Under the pieces are notes generated by a model. That model made no database searches, was not told where the DNA came from, and saw only the letters and a list, made by a program, of their open reading frames with translations. From assembly GCF_000284295.1 (NCBI RefSeq), contig NC_017093.1, positions 1,054,001-1,118,000 of the forward strand: a stretch of 64,000 bases of DNA, read 5' to 3'. Shown here in pieces: positions 49,821 to 59,071 of this stretch. The DNA is from Actinoplanes missouriensis 431 (GTDB lineage Bacteria; Actinomycetota; Actinomycetes; Mycobacteriales; Micromonosporaceae). Numbering within the stretch: position 1 is the first letter of the stretch; every line of letters begins with the position of its first letter. A program made the translations under genes and the position numbers.

Positions 49821-51593
49821 ATGGAGCGCGTGTCTGGCCGCCATCGTAGAAACTTCAACGCAAAGGGAGCGGGCGTCGTCGGAGGTGCGATGGCGATAGT
49901 CGTCGTAATTGCGGGGACGTGGCTCGGTTATCAGCAGTTAGCGGACTCCGGGTGTACCGGATCCGTGCGACTGTCCGTTGCCGCCGCTCCCGAAATCGCG
50001 CCCGCCGTCCAGCAGATCGCTCAGCAGTGGACGGCCGGCGGAGCCGAGGTCTCCGGGACGTGCGTCGCTGTCGACGTCGCCGACGAGAACCCCGCCGACA
50101 TCGCCGGCGCGGTCTCCCGCGACCACGACGTCGCGCTCGCCGGCCTGGGTACCGCGCCGGAGTCGGTCGTGGTCCCCGACGTGTGGCTCCCGGACTCGTC
50201 GACCTGGCTGCTGCGCCTGCAGCAGGAGGCCCCCGGCTTCAAGCCGACGAAGATCGCCTCGGTCGCGCAGAGCCCCCTCGTCCTCGCGATGCCGGAGCCG
50301 GTGGCGAAGAACTTCGGCTGGCCGGACAAGAAGATGGCGTGGCGGGACCTGCTGGCCCAGTTCGGCACGGAGAGCACGCTCCAGGTCGGCATCGTCGACC
50401 CGACGCGTGACGCGGCCGGCCTGACCAGCCTCCTCGCGGTCGGCGCCAACGCCGGCACCACGCAGGAGGGCAAGCTCAAGAAGGTGCAGGTGCTGACCGC
50501 GCTCGCCGAGAACCGTTCCGCGCTGCGTGAGGAACTGCTCCAGCAGTTCCCGAAATCCACCGACGCGAACGATCTGGGCAACAGCCTGCAGGCCGCCCCG
50601 CTCTCCGAGGAGGACGTGGTGGCGTTCAACGCGCAGCGTCCCGCGGTCCAGCTCAGCGCCCTCTACATGGAACCGGCGCCGCAGCCCCTCGACTACCCGT
50701 ACGCGGTGATGCCGCAGGTGGTGGACACCCAGAAGGCGGCCGCCGCCGACGCGCTGCTCGCCCAGCTGGCCGGCGCCGGCTTCAAGGAGAACCTGGCCAC
50801 CGTCGGCCTGCGCGCTCCGGACGGCACCTACGGCTCGGGCTTCCAGGCCCCGGTCGGCGCCCCGGCCGCCTCACCCGCGGTGAAATCGTCGAGCGGCTCC
50901 GAGGGCGGTGGCAAGGCCGCGTCCGGCGTGAGCGGCAAGGAGCTGAGCCAGGCAGTCGGCTCCTGGGTGGCGACCACCCTGCCCGGCCGGGTGCTGGCCG
51001 TCTTCGACGTGTCCGGCTCGATGGACAAGGCCGTGCCGACTGCCGGTGGCGCAACCCGGGCCCAGGTGACCCAGGATGCGGCGCGCGGCGGTCTGGCCCT
51101 GTTCAACAACAAGTGGGCGGTCGGCGTCTGGCGCTTCTCCACGAAACTGGACGGCAACCTCCCCTACAAGGAGCTCGTCCCGATCACCCCGCTCACCTCG
51201 GGCCGCCAGCGGCTCCAGGAGTCGATCTCCGACCTGGACCCGGTTCCGGCGGGCAACACCGGCCTCTACGACACGGTTCTCGCGGCGTACAAGGAAGTCC
51301 AGAAAAACTGGAAGGCCGGCCGCAGCAACTCGGTCATCCTCTTCACCGACGGTGAGAACCTCAATGAGGACGGCCTGGAACGGGGCGAGTTCCTCGACCA
51401 GCTGAAGAAGGCCGTCGACCCGAAGAGGCCGGTCCGCCTCGTGCTGATCGGTATCGGTAACGAGGTCAACAAGGCTGAGCTCGACGAGATCTCCGCAACG
51501 GTGAAGGGCAGCGGCGTCTTCATCGCCCAGGACCCGGCCCGCATCAGCGACATCTTCCTCGAGGCGATCGGAACCCGAACCGGCGCCAACTGA
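49821..51593 (+). CDS. Membrane-anchored protein with solute-binding and VWA domains
   Basis: 590 aa. An N-terminal membrane helix (VVGGAMAIVVVIAGTWLGYQQL) precedes an extracellular region resembling a type 2 solute-binding protein (about 45-350: 'VRLSVAAAPEIAPAVQQIAQQW', 'SPLVLAMPEPVAKNFG'). After a Ser/Gly linker comes a von Willebrand A domain (about 385-590) with the metal-adhesion site DVSGSM near residue 396 and later 'TGLYDTVLAAYKEV' and 'VILFTDGEN'. Such two-part proteins are common in actinomycetes. GTG 49830 is an alternative start. A hairpin follows. Confidence 0.88.
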   Translation: MERVSGRHRRNFNAKGAGVVGGAMAIVVVIAGTWLGYQQLADSGCTGSVRLSVAAAPEIAPAVQQIAQQWTAGGAEVSGTCVAVDVADENPADIAGAVSRDHDVALAGLGTAPESVVVPDVWLPDSSTWLLRLQQEAPGFKPTKIASVAQSPLVLAMPEPVAKNFGWPDKKMAWRDLLAQFGTESTLQVGIVDPTRDAAGLTSLLAVGANAGTTQEGKLKKVQVLTALAENRSALREELLQQFPKSTDANDLGNSLQAAPLSEEDVVAFNAQRPAVQLSALYMEPAPQPLDYPYAVMPQVVDTQKAAAADALLAQLAGAGFKENLATVGLRAPDGTYGSGFQAPVGAPAASPAVKSSSGSEGGGKAASGVSGKELSQAVGSWVATTLPGRVLAVFDVSGSMDKAVPTAGGATRAQVTQDAARGGLALFNNKWAVGVWRFSTKLDGNLPYKELVPITPLTSGRQRLQESISDLDPVPAGNTGLYDTVLAAYKEVQKNWKAGRSNSVILFTDGENLNEDGLERGEFLDQLKKAVDPKRPVRLVLIGIGNEVNKAELDEISATVKGSGVFIAQDPARISDIFLEAIGTRTGAN

Positions 51594-51608
51594 GCCCCAC
51601 GCATTCCG

Positions 51609-51645
51609 AGCGACCGCCGTCCAGCTGGGCGGCGGTCGTTCTTTT
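51609..51645 (+). terminator. Terminator after the VWA gene
   Basis: CGACCGCCG pairs with CGGCGGTCG around a 10-nt loop and is followed by TTCTTTT, close to a textbook intrinsic terminator. Confidence 0.85.
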
Positions 51646-51834
51646 CCCCGAGGTACGGAGATAGCCGCCCCTGCCGGGCCGGCCCCGTCCCCGTGAGGAC
51701 AACGCGACCTCCCTGCCGTCCCCAGGCCGTCCGGCGCCTTTCACTACCGGTGCAACGCAGGCCGGGGCGCCGCTCGCGGTCAGCGCAGGTCGGCCACGCC
51801 CGCCCGCGTGACCAAAGCCGCGCCGACACTGCGC

Positions 51835-52050
51835 ACCAGCCGGGCCAGCCGGACAGCGCTGAAAGCCAGTCGGACCGGCTGGACCAGCCCTGAAAGCCAG
51901 CCGGACCGGCTGGACCAGCACGGAGCGCCAGCCGGACCAGCCGGCGCTCAGTGCTGTCTGAGCACCCGCCGACAGCGCTGGAAGCCAGCTCGGCGCGCCC
52001 GGCTGGTTGCCAGTGCTGTCAGCTGCCCGTTTTGTCCGCGCTGAGCGCCA
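51835..52050. repeat. Degenerate repeats related to the 9.95 kb array
   Basis: Several CCAGCCGGACCGGCTGGACCAGC-like blocks separated by 'GAAAGCCAG' or 'CAGTGCTGTC' elements. The CCAGCCGGACCAGCC and CAGTGCTGTC motifs are, on the opposite strand, parts of the 41-43 bp unit at 9948-10157. Confidence 0.7.
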
Positions 52051-52075
52051 GCCGGCACCGGCGTTTCCAAGATCT

Positions 52076-52150
52076 GCGAGTGCTGCTCTGCGAGTGCTGC
52101 TCTGCGAGTGCTGCTCTGCGAGTGCTGCTCTGCGATTGCTGCTCTGCGAG
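52076..52150. repeat. 14-bp tandem repeat, five copies
   Basis: GCGAGTGCTGCTCT is repeated four times exactly (52076-52131), a fifth copy has one change (GCGATTGCTGCTCT), and a partial sixth follows. It lies 40 bp after the end of xylR on the opposite strand. Confidence 0.9.
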
Positions 52151-52189
52151 CGCGCTCATCGCCCTCAGCGCGGGAGCAAGGAAGCGCGG

Positions 52190-53335
52190 TCAGCGGCGTA
52201 GCCAGGCCGCCGGGTCGTCCCGGACCGCCCGGATCACCGTGTCGGCGGCTCCTCGCATCGCGGCGTCGGCGCCCAGTGCGGCCGGGCGCAGCGCCACCGG
52301 AGCGAGACCCGAGGTCAGCACCCGGCGGGTGAGCTCCTCCTCGATTCCGGCGCGCAGTTCGGTGAAGAGCGGCGCGTAGGCGCCCCCGAGCACGATCACC
52401 GGCACGTCCAGCAAATTGACCACGGCGGCCAGCGCGATGCCGAGGGCGGCCGCGGCCAGGGGCTCGTCGCCGGTCAGGGCTTCCTGGCCGGCGTACTGCT
52501 CCAGGCAGCCACGGGCGCCGCACCGGCACGGCCGGCCGTCGGGGTAGACCGTGACGTGCCCGATCTCGCCGCTCCAGCCTCGCACGCCCCGGTAGAGCTC
52601 GCCGTCGAGGACCAGCCCGGCGCCGATGCCGACCTCGCCGGAGACGTACAGGAACGTCGGGCGGCCGCCGCCGCTGAGGAATGCCGGGTCGACGAGTAGT
52701 TCGCCGAGCGCCGCCAGGTTCGCCTCGTTGTCCACGCCGATCGGCAGGTCGGCCAACTCGGGGACGGCGCGCAGCAGCGCCGGGGCGTCGACGTCCTGCC
52801 AGCCGAGGTTGGGCGCGACCCGGACGACTCCGTCGCCGGTGACCAGGCCGGGCACGGCGAGGGCGGCCCCGGCCACGGTCAGCCCTTCGGCCTCGGCGGC
52901 GAGCCGGGCCCGCGCGGCGAGGCGGCCGAGGGCCTCCAGCGAGCCGGCGGCGTCGGAGGCGCGCTGGTCGGCGTGCTCGACGAACCGCTGGCGGACGGCG
53001 CCGGTGAGGTCGACCACGCAGGCCGCCAGGTAGTCGACGTTGATCTCGCAGCCGAGCCCGGCCGGACCGGCGGCGCTGAGCGCGAGGCCGACGGCGGGAC
53101 GGCCGGCACCGGTACGCGGTGGCGGGTCGAGTTCGGTGAGCAGCCCACCGGCGATCAGGTCGTCGACGAGCGCGGAGACGGTGGCCCGGGTGAGCCCGGT
53201 GACGGCGGCAACTCCCGCGCGGGAGAGCCGATCTGTGCTGTTTGCCACGGTATGCAGCACCAGCGCGAGATTATGGGCTCGCACGCTCGACTGTCGGACG
53301 GGGGCACTGGAACGAGAAGTCAGGCGAGCCGTCAC
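52190..53335 (-). CDS. xylR: ROK-family xylose repressor
   Basis: 381 aa with an N-terminal helix-turn-helix ('SRAGVAAVTGLTRATVSALVDDLIAGGLLTELDPP') and a ROK domain with the intact zinc motif 'CRCGARGCLEQYAG' and sugar/phosphate motifs 'GCEINVDYLAACVVDLTG' and 'GWSGEIGHVTV'. It is divergent from xylA, 74 bp apart, with the promoter and GTTTAG-like operator between them. It should bind xylose and release the xylAB promoter. Likely cytoplasmic dimer. The start is GTG with AAGGG close by; a downstream start is possible. Confidence 0.9.
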   Translation of the reverse strand: MTARLTSRSSAPVRQSSVRAHNLALVLHTVANSTDRLSRAGVAAVTGLTRATVSALVDDLIAGGLLTELDPPPRTGAGRPAVGLALSAAGPAGLGCEINVDYLAACVVDLTGAVRQRFVEHADQRASDAAGSLEALGRLAARARLAAEAEGLTVAGAALAVPGLVTGDGVVRVAPNLGWQDVDAPALLRAVPELADLPIGVDNEANLAALGELLVDPAFLSGGGRPTFLYVSGEVGIGAGLVLDGELYRGVRGWSGEIGHVTVYPDGRPCRCGARGCLEQYAGQEALTGDEPLAAAALGIALAAVVNLLDVPVIVLGGAYAPLFTELRAGIEEELTRRVLTSGLAPVALRPAALGADAAMRGAADTVIRAVRDDPAAWLRR

Positions 53336-53339
53336 GCCC

Positions 53340-53368
53340 TTGACAATGCCACATCCTGAGCAAATAAT
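53340..53368 (+). promoter_or_regulatory. xylA promoter
   Basis: TTGACA (53340-53345), a 17-bp spacer and AATAAT (53363-53368) give a near-perfect sigma-70-type promoter. It is the best match in the window. Confidence 0.8.
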
Positions 53369-53388
53369 TCAACCACTAAACAAATCAA
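53361..53388. promoter_or_regulatory. Putative XylR operator overlapping the -10 box
   Basis: An AT-rich site containing CTAAAC (GTTTAG on the minus strand) and flanking CAAAT elements covers the -10 box and the predicted transcription start of xylA. The GTTTAG core is shared with boxes at 14520 and 20369. Confidence 0.6.
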
Positions 53389-53409
53389 CCGCGTTTCCCG
53401 GAGGTAACC

Positions 53410-54594
53410 GTGTCTGTCCAGGCCACACGCGAAGACAAGTTCTCCTTCGGTCTCTGGACCGTTGGATGGCAGGCTCGTGACGCGTTCGGTGACGCCACGC
53501 GTACGGCACTCGACCCGGTCGAGGCCGTGCACAAGCTCGCTGAGATCGGCGCCTACGGCATCACGTTCCACGACGACGACCTGGTGCCCTTCGGCTCGGA
53601 CGCCCAGACCCGCGACGGCATCATCGCGGGCTTCAAGAAGGCGCTCGACGAGACCGGCCTGATCGTCCCGATGGTGACCACCAACCTCTTCACCCACCCG
53701 GTGTTCAAGGACGGCGGCTTCACCAGCAACGACCGTTCCGTGCGGCGCTACGCGATCCGCAAGGTGCTGCGCCAGATGGACCTCGGCGCCGAGCTGGGCG
53801 CGAAGACGCTCGTCCTCTGGGGCGGCCGCGAGGGCGCCGAGTACGACTCGGCCAAGGACGTCAGCGCCGCCCTCGACCGCTACCGCGAGGCGCTCAACCT
53901 GCTCGCGCAGTACTCCGAGGACCGCGGTTACGGCCTGCGCTTCGCCATCGAGCCGAAGCCGAACGAGCCCCGCGGCGACATCCTGCTCCCGACCGCCGGC
54001 CACGCCATCGCGTTCGTGCAGGAGCTGGAGCGTCCCGAGCTCTTCGGCATCAACCCGGAGACCGGGCACGAGCAGATGTCGAACCTCAACTTCACCCAGG
54101 GCATCGCCCAGGCGCTGTGGCACAAGAAGCTGTTCCACATCGACCTGAACGGTCAGCACGGCCCGAAGTTCGACCAGGACCTGGTCTTCGGCCACGGTGA
54201 CCTGCTCAACGCGTTCTCGCTGGTCGACCTCCTGGAGAACGGCCCGGACGGCGCCCCGGCGTACGACGGACCCCGTCACTTCGACTACAAGCCGTCCCGT
54301 ACCGAGGACTACGACGGCGTCTGGGAGTCGGCGAAGGCCAACATCCGGATGTACCTGCTGCTCAAGGAGCGGGCCAAGGCGTTCCGCGCCGACCCCGAGG
54401 TGCAGGAGGCGCTCGCCGCCAGCAAGGTCGCGGAGCTGAAGACCCCGACCCTGAACCCGGGCGAGGGATACGCCGAGCTGCTCGCCGACCGCAGCGCGTT
54501 CGAGGACTACGACGCCGACGCCGTGGGCGCCAAGGGCTTCGGCTTCGTCAAGCTGAACCAGCTCGCGATCGAGCACCTGCTCGGAGCCCGCTGA
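53410..54594 (+). CDS. xylA: Xylose isomerase
   Basis: 394 aa, matching from memory the Actinoplanes missouriensis glucose/xylose isomerase. Substrate-site residues Trp16, Phe26, His54 and Asp57 are in place ('FHDDDLVPF'), metal and catalytic residues lie in '[12 protein letters not shown]' (Glu181, Lys183), '[11 protein letters not shown]' and '[16 protein letters not shown]'. It interconverts xylose and xylulose in the cytoplasm as a tetramer using Mg2+ or Co2+. GGAGGT precedes the GTG start by four bases. xylB starts 2 bp after the stop, so they are one operon under XylR. Confidence 0.98.
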
Positions 54595-54596
54595 CC

Positions 54597-55997
54597 ATGG
54601 CGTTGGTAGCCGGGATCGACAGCTCGACCCAGTCCTGCAAGGTCGTGATCCGCGACGCCGAGACAGGCGCGCTGGTCCGGCAGGGCCGGGCGAGCCATCC
54701 GGACGGCACCGAGGTGCATCCGGACGCCTGGTGGTCGGCGCTGCAGTCCGCGATCGAGGAGGCGGGCGGTCTCGACGACGTCGCCGCCGCCTCGGTCGCC
54801 GGGCAGCAGCACGGCATGGTCGCACTGGACGAGAACGGTGAGGTGGTCCGCCCGGCGCTGCTGTGGAACGACACACGCAGCGCCGGCGCGGCCGCTGACC
54901 TGATCGCCGAGCTGGGCGGCGGCGAGAAGTGGGCGGAAGCGGTCGGCATCGTGCCGGTCGCCAGCTTCACCCTCACCAAGCTGCGCTGGCTGGCCCGCAA
55001 TGAGCCGGCAAACGCCGCGAAGGTCGCCGCGGTCTGCCTGCCGCACGATTGGCTGACCTGGAAGCTGTCCGGGTCCACCGACATCGCGGACATCAAGACC
55101 GACCGCAGCGACGCCAGCGGCACGCTCTACTGGTCCGCCAAGACCAACGAGTACCGGCGAGACCTGCTGGAGCTCGGCTTCGGGCGGGACCTGGTCCTGC
55201 CCGAAGTGCTGGGTCCGACCGGGATCGCCGGTCATCTGCCGAACGGCGCCCCTCTGGGACCCGGCGCCGGTGACAACGCGGCGGCCGCCCTCGGCACCGG
55301 CGCGCTGCCCGGCGACGTGATCGTGTCGATCGGCACGTCCGGCACGGTCTTCGTCTCCTCGGACGTCGCGCCGGTCGACGGACGCGGCACGGTGGCCGGC
55401 TTCGCCGACACCACCGGGCGGTTCCTGCCGATCGTGGTGACGCTCAACGCGGCCCGGGTGCTCGACGCGGCGGCCAAGCTGCTCGGCGTGGACCACGACG
55501 AGCTGTCCCGGCTCGCGCTCTCCGCCCCGGCGGGCGCCGACGGGATGGTCCTGGTGCCGTACCTGGAGGGGGAGCGGACCCCGAACCGGCCGGACGCCAC
55601 CGGCGCGATCCACGGGCTCACGCTCAAGACCTCGGATCCGGCGCACCTGGCCCGGGCCGCCGTCGAGGGGATGCTCTGCGCCCTCGCCGACGGTCTGGAC
55701 GCGCTCGTCGCGCACGGCGCCGAGGCGAACCGGATCGTGCTTGTCGGTGGCGGCGCGCGCAGTGAGGCGGTCCGCCGCATCGCGCCCGCGCTGTTCGGCA
55801 AGCCGGTGCTGGTCCCGCCGCCGGGTGAGTACGTCGCCGACGGCGCGGCCCGCCAGGCCGCCTGGGTCGCTCGCGGCGGGGACACCCCGCCGGCGTGGTC
55901 GGCGGCCAGCCCCGAGGTGTACGAGGACGACCCCGTCCCGTTGATCCGCGAGCAGTACGCGGCAGCTCAGAACGCCGTGATCGACCGTACCCGCTGA
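54597..55997 (+). CDS. xylB: Xylulokinase
   Basis: 466 aa FGGY-family kinase. The N-domain starts '[27 protein letters not shown]', with '[16 protein letters not shown]' and 'LWNDTRS'. Catalytic base Asp in '[13 protein letters not shown]' region and '[33 protein letters not shown]' form the active site; the C-domain has '[24 protein letters not shown]'. It phosphorylates xylulose to xylulose 5-phosphate for the pentose phosphate pathway. It is coupled to xylA with a 2-bp gap and ends in a very strong hairpin. Confidence 0.97.
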
Positions 55998-55999
55998 AG

Positions 56000-56050
56000 G
56001 TTTTCGGCCGGCTCTTCTCCGGCGAGGAAAAGAGCCGGCCGAAAACTTGT
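56000..56050 (+). terminator. xylAB terminator
   Basis: A 17-bp perfect stem (GTTTTCGGCCGGCTCTT with its complement) and a 13-nt loop starts 3 bp after the xylB stop, followed by TTGTTGT. Confidence 0.9.
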
Positions 56051-56108
56051 TGTCCCCTCGCCACCCGCGGCATCTACATGTCATCCCCGCATGTAGGAAG
56101 GACCCGCA

Positions 56109-57539
56109 GTGGCAGAGAGAAGATCTCGAAAGCGGACCGCGATCGCCCTCGCGGCCGCACTGCTCGTGCCCGCCGGCCTGATCGGCTGGGCCGTGCTGCC
56201 CTCGAACGCCGCGGCCACCCCCGCCGCCGGTGTCACGTACCAGTTGGTGGTGAAGAAGAGCGGCAAGTGCATCGATGTGCCGGCCGCGTCGAAGGACAAC
56301 GGCGCCCTGCTTCAGCAGTGGGGTTGTACGGCGAACTCGGCGTGGCAGCAGTTCAAGCTGGTCGCGTCGGGAAGCAACTTCCTGATCCAGAACGTGAACA
56401 GTGGTAAGTGTGTCGATGTGCCGTCGGGGTCGAAGACCTCGGGTGCGCGGTTGCAGCAGTGGGGTTGTGTCGGTTCGCAGACCAACCAGCAGTTCAGGCT
56501 GACGGCGTCGGGCACGGACACGTTCCAGATCATCAACGTGAACAGCGGCCTGTGCGTCTCCGATCAGGGGGCGTCGACGGCCAACGGCGCGTCGATCATC
56601 CAGGAGACGTGCACGGCGAACTCGAACAAGCAGTGGGCGTTCACCCCGGTCAGCGGTTCGAGCACCGGAAGCTTCACGGTCGCCGCCGACGGCTCGGGTA
56701 GGTACAAGACGGTGCAGGCCGCGATCGACGCCGTCGCCGCGAACAACACCGCCCGGCAGACGATCACCATCAAGCCCGGCACGTACCGGGAGATCGTCAC
56801 GATCCCGTCGAACAAGCCGTTCATCACGCTCAAGGGGGGCGGTGACTCGTCGGACGACGTGGTGATCGTCAACAACCGCAGCAACGCCGGTGGTTACGGC
56901 ACGTCGGGCAGCGCCACGCTCTTCGCCAACGGCAAGGAGTTCAACGCCGCCAACCTGACGATCTCGAACGACTACGGCGAGGGCAGCCAGGCGGTCGCGG
57001 CCAACCTGAACGCCGACAAGCTGATCTTCGACAGCGTCCGGTTCCTCGGCGCCCAGGACACGCTGCTGGTCAACAGCGGCCGGTCCTACGTCAAGAACTC
57101 GTACGTCGAGGGCACCGTCGACTTCATCTTCGGCGGCGGAACCGCGGTGTTCAACAACGCCAAGATCTACCAGAAGCGCAGCACCGGTGGACCGATCACG
57201 GCGGCCCGCACCGACCCGGGCAACGCGTACGGCTTCCTGATCTACAAGTCGACGGTGACCGGCGCGACGAACAACACCACGCAGCTCGGCCGCCCGTGGG
57301 GTCCCGACGCGCAGGTGCTGTTCCGTGAGACCAGCCTCAGCGCCACGATCAAGACCGCGCAGCCGTGGATCGACATGTCGTCGAACTCGTGGAAGAACGC
57401 CCGGTTCTTCGAGTACGCGAACACCGGCTCGGGCGCGACGACGAACGGCAACCGCCCGCAGATGAGCGCGTCGACCGCTGCCAACTACACCCCGCAGAAG
57501 TACCTCGCGGGCTCGGACAACTGGAACCCGGTGGGTTGA
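56109..57539 (+). CDS. Secreted pectin methylesterase (CE8) with CBM13 lectin domain
   Basis: 476 aa starting at GTG with AGGAAGGA upstream. Signal peptide to about residue 35 (LLVPAGLIGWAVLPSNAAA). A CBM13 ricin-type domain (about 40-185) has three repeats with the QxW-type motifs ('QQWGCTANSAWQQFKLV', 'QQWGCVGSQTNQQFRL', 'ANSNKQWAFTPV'). The CE8 domain (about 190-476) shows 'YKTVQAAIDAV', 'LGAQDTLLVNSGRSYVKNSYVEGTVDFIFGGGTAVFNN' (catalytic Asp pair) and 'LGRPWGPDAQV'. It removes methyl groups from pectin outside the cell. The pectate lyase starts 2 bp later. Its lectin half is nearly identical to that enzyme's. Confidence 0.95.
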   Translation: MAERRSRKRTAIALAAALLVPAGLIGWAVLPSNAAATPAAGVTYQLVVKKSGKCIDVPAASKDNGALLQQWGCTANSAWQQFKLVASGSNFLIQNVNSGKCVDVPSGSKTSGARLQQWGCVGSQTNQQFRLTASGTDTFQIINVNSGLCVSDQGASTANGASIIQETCTANSNKQWAFTPVSGSSTGSFTVAADGSGRYKTVQAAIDAVAANNTARQTITIKPGTYREIVTIPSNKPFITLKGGGDSSDDVVIVNNRSNAGGYGTSGSATLFANGKEFNAANLTISNDYGEGSQAVAANLNADKLIFDSVRFLGAQDTLLVNSGRSYVKNSYVEGTVDFIFGGGTAVFNNAKIYQKRSTGGPITAARTDPGNAYGFLIYKSTVTGATNNTTQLGRPWGPDAQVLFRETSLSATIKTAQPWIDMSSNSWKNARFFEYANTGSGATTNGNRPQMSASTAANYTPQKYLAGSDNWNPVG

Positions 57540-57541
57540 TC

Positions 57542-59017
57542 ATGAAGATTTCCAAGAGGCGTGCCGCTCTGACGGCCGTGGTGCTCGCCGTCCCCGCCGC
57601 GCTCGTCGGCTGGGCCGTGCTGCCCTCCAACGCGGCGGCCGCGCCGGCCGCCGGCAGCACCTATCAGCTGGTGGTGAAGAAGAGCGGCAAGTGCATCGAC
57701 GTGCCGGCCGCCTCGGCGGACAACGGGGCGCTGCTGCAGCAGTGGGGCTGCACCTCCGGCGCCGCGTGGCAGCAGTTCAAGCTGGTCGCGTCGGGAAGCA
57801 ACTTCCTGATCCAGAACGTGAGCAGCGGCAAGTGCATCGACGTGCCGTCCGGTTCGAAGACCTCCGGTCAGCGGTTGCAGCAGTGGGGTTGTGTCGGTTC
57901 GCAGACCAACCAGCAGTGGAAGGTCACCGCGTCGGGCACCGACACGTTCCAGATCGTCAACGTGAACAGCGGCCTCTGCATCTCCGACCAGGGTGCGTCG
58001 ACCGCGAACGGCGCGTCGATCATCCAGGAGACGTGCACGGCGAACTCGAACAAGCAGTGGGCGTTCACCCCGGTCACCGGCGCGACGACGTCGCCCACCG
58101 CGTCGTCGAGCGGCCGCACCTGGGCGTCCACTCCGGACGGCTTCGCGTCGACCGGCGGCGGCACCACGGGCGGCGCGGCCGGCACGACGGTCACCGTGAA
58201 GACCCTCGCCGACCTGACCAAGTACGTGACCGCCACCGAGCCGTACGTGATCAAGGTGGCCGGCGCCATCACGATCACCCCGAAGGGCACCGAGCTCAAG
58301 GTCAAGTCGAACAAGACGATCGTCGGTGTCGGCACCAAGGGTGAGATCGTCGGCGGCGGCTTCTTCCTGGGTACGGGCGTGAAGAACGTCATCATCCGGA
58401 ACCTCACCATCCGCGACACCCAGATGACCGAGGACGACCCGGACGACAAGGACTTCGACTACGACGGCATCCAGATGGACACGGCCGACCACATCTGGAT
58501 CGACCACAACAAGATCACGCGGATGAACGACGGCATGATCGACAGCCGCAAGGACACCACGTACCTCACCGTGTCCTGGAACGTGCTGGACACCGGAAAC
58601 AAGGCGTTCGGCATCGGCTGGACCGAGAATGTGACATCGCGGATGACGATCCACCACAACTGGATCAAGAACACCAACCAGCGGAACCCCAGCGTCGACA
58701 ACGTGGCGCTCGCCCACCTCTACAACAACTACCTGCAGAACGTCACCTCGTACGGCAACCTGTCGCGCGGCAGTACCAAGCTGGTTCTGGAGAACAGCTA
58801 CTTCGACAAGGTCGCGAACCCGTGGAACGTCAACGACCTGACGAAGGGCCAGCTCAAGCAGAGCGGCAGCATCGTGAAGAACTCCACCGGCAAGCAGGTG
58901 ACCAACGGGTCCGCCTTCGACCCGAAGAGCTACTACTCGTACACCTTGGACGCGGCAGCGGACGTCCCCGCGCTCCTCGCCAAGTACGCCGGCCCGCAGG
59001 CCAACATCGGCAACTGA
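57542..59017 (+). CDS. Secreted pectate lyase (PL1) with CBM13 lectin domain
   Basis: 491 aa from the ATG 2 bp after the previous stop. Signal peptide to about residue 35, then the same CBM13 domain as the upstream esterase (about 36-185) and a Ser/Thr/Gly linker. The PL1 parallel beta-helix includes 'SNKTIVGVGTKGEIVGGGFFLG', 'NVIIRNLTIRDTQ', 'DYDGIQMDTADHIWIDHNKITRMNDGMIDSRKDTTYLTVSWN' (Ca2+ and catalytic region) and 'IHHNWIKNTNQRNPSVDNVALAHLYNNYL'. It cleaves de-esterified pectate after the esterase has acted, a logical operon pair. A strong terminator follows. Confidence 0.95.
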   Translation: MKISKRRAALTAVVLAVPAALVGWAVLPSNAAAAPAAGSTYQLVVKKSGKCIDVPAASADNGALLQQWGCTSGAAWQQFKLVASGSNFLIQNVSSGKCIDVPSGSKTSGQRLQQWGCVGSQTNQQWKVTASGTDTFQIVNVNSGLCISDQGASTANGASIIQETCTANSNKQWAFTPVTGATTSPTASSSGRTWASTPDGFASTGGGTTGGAAGTTVTVKTLADLTKYVTATEPYVIKVAGAITITPKGTELKVKSNKTIVGVGTKGEIVGGGFFLGTGVKNVIIRNLTIRDTQMTEDDPDDKDFDYDGIQMDTADHIWIDHNKITRMNDGMIDSRKDTTYLTVSWNVLDTGNKAFGIGWTENVTSRMTIHHNWIKNTNQRNPSVDNVALAHLYNNYLQNVTSYGNLSRGSTKLVLENSYFDKVANPWNVNDLTKGQLKQSGSIVKNSTGKQVTNGSAFDPKSYYSYTLDAAADVPALLAKYAGPQANIGN

Positions 59018-59033
59018 TCCGGGGACAGGGAAG

Positions 59034-59071
59034 GAGAGCGGCGCCGCCCGAGCCGGGGCGGCGCCGCTCTC
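59034..59071 (+). terminator. Terminator after the pectin operon
   Basis: A 16-bp perfect stem (GAGAGCGGCGCCGCCC with its complement) with a 6-nt loop, 17 bp after the pectate lyase stop. Confidence 0.85.

Larger units (their letters stand above)
51646..52189. other. Gene-free repeat region before xylR
   Basis: 544 bp with two repeat blocks listed separately and no credible gene. Frames here are low-complexity and have no ribosome site. It begins after a terminator and ends at the xylR stop codon. Confidence 0.7.
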
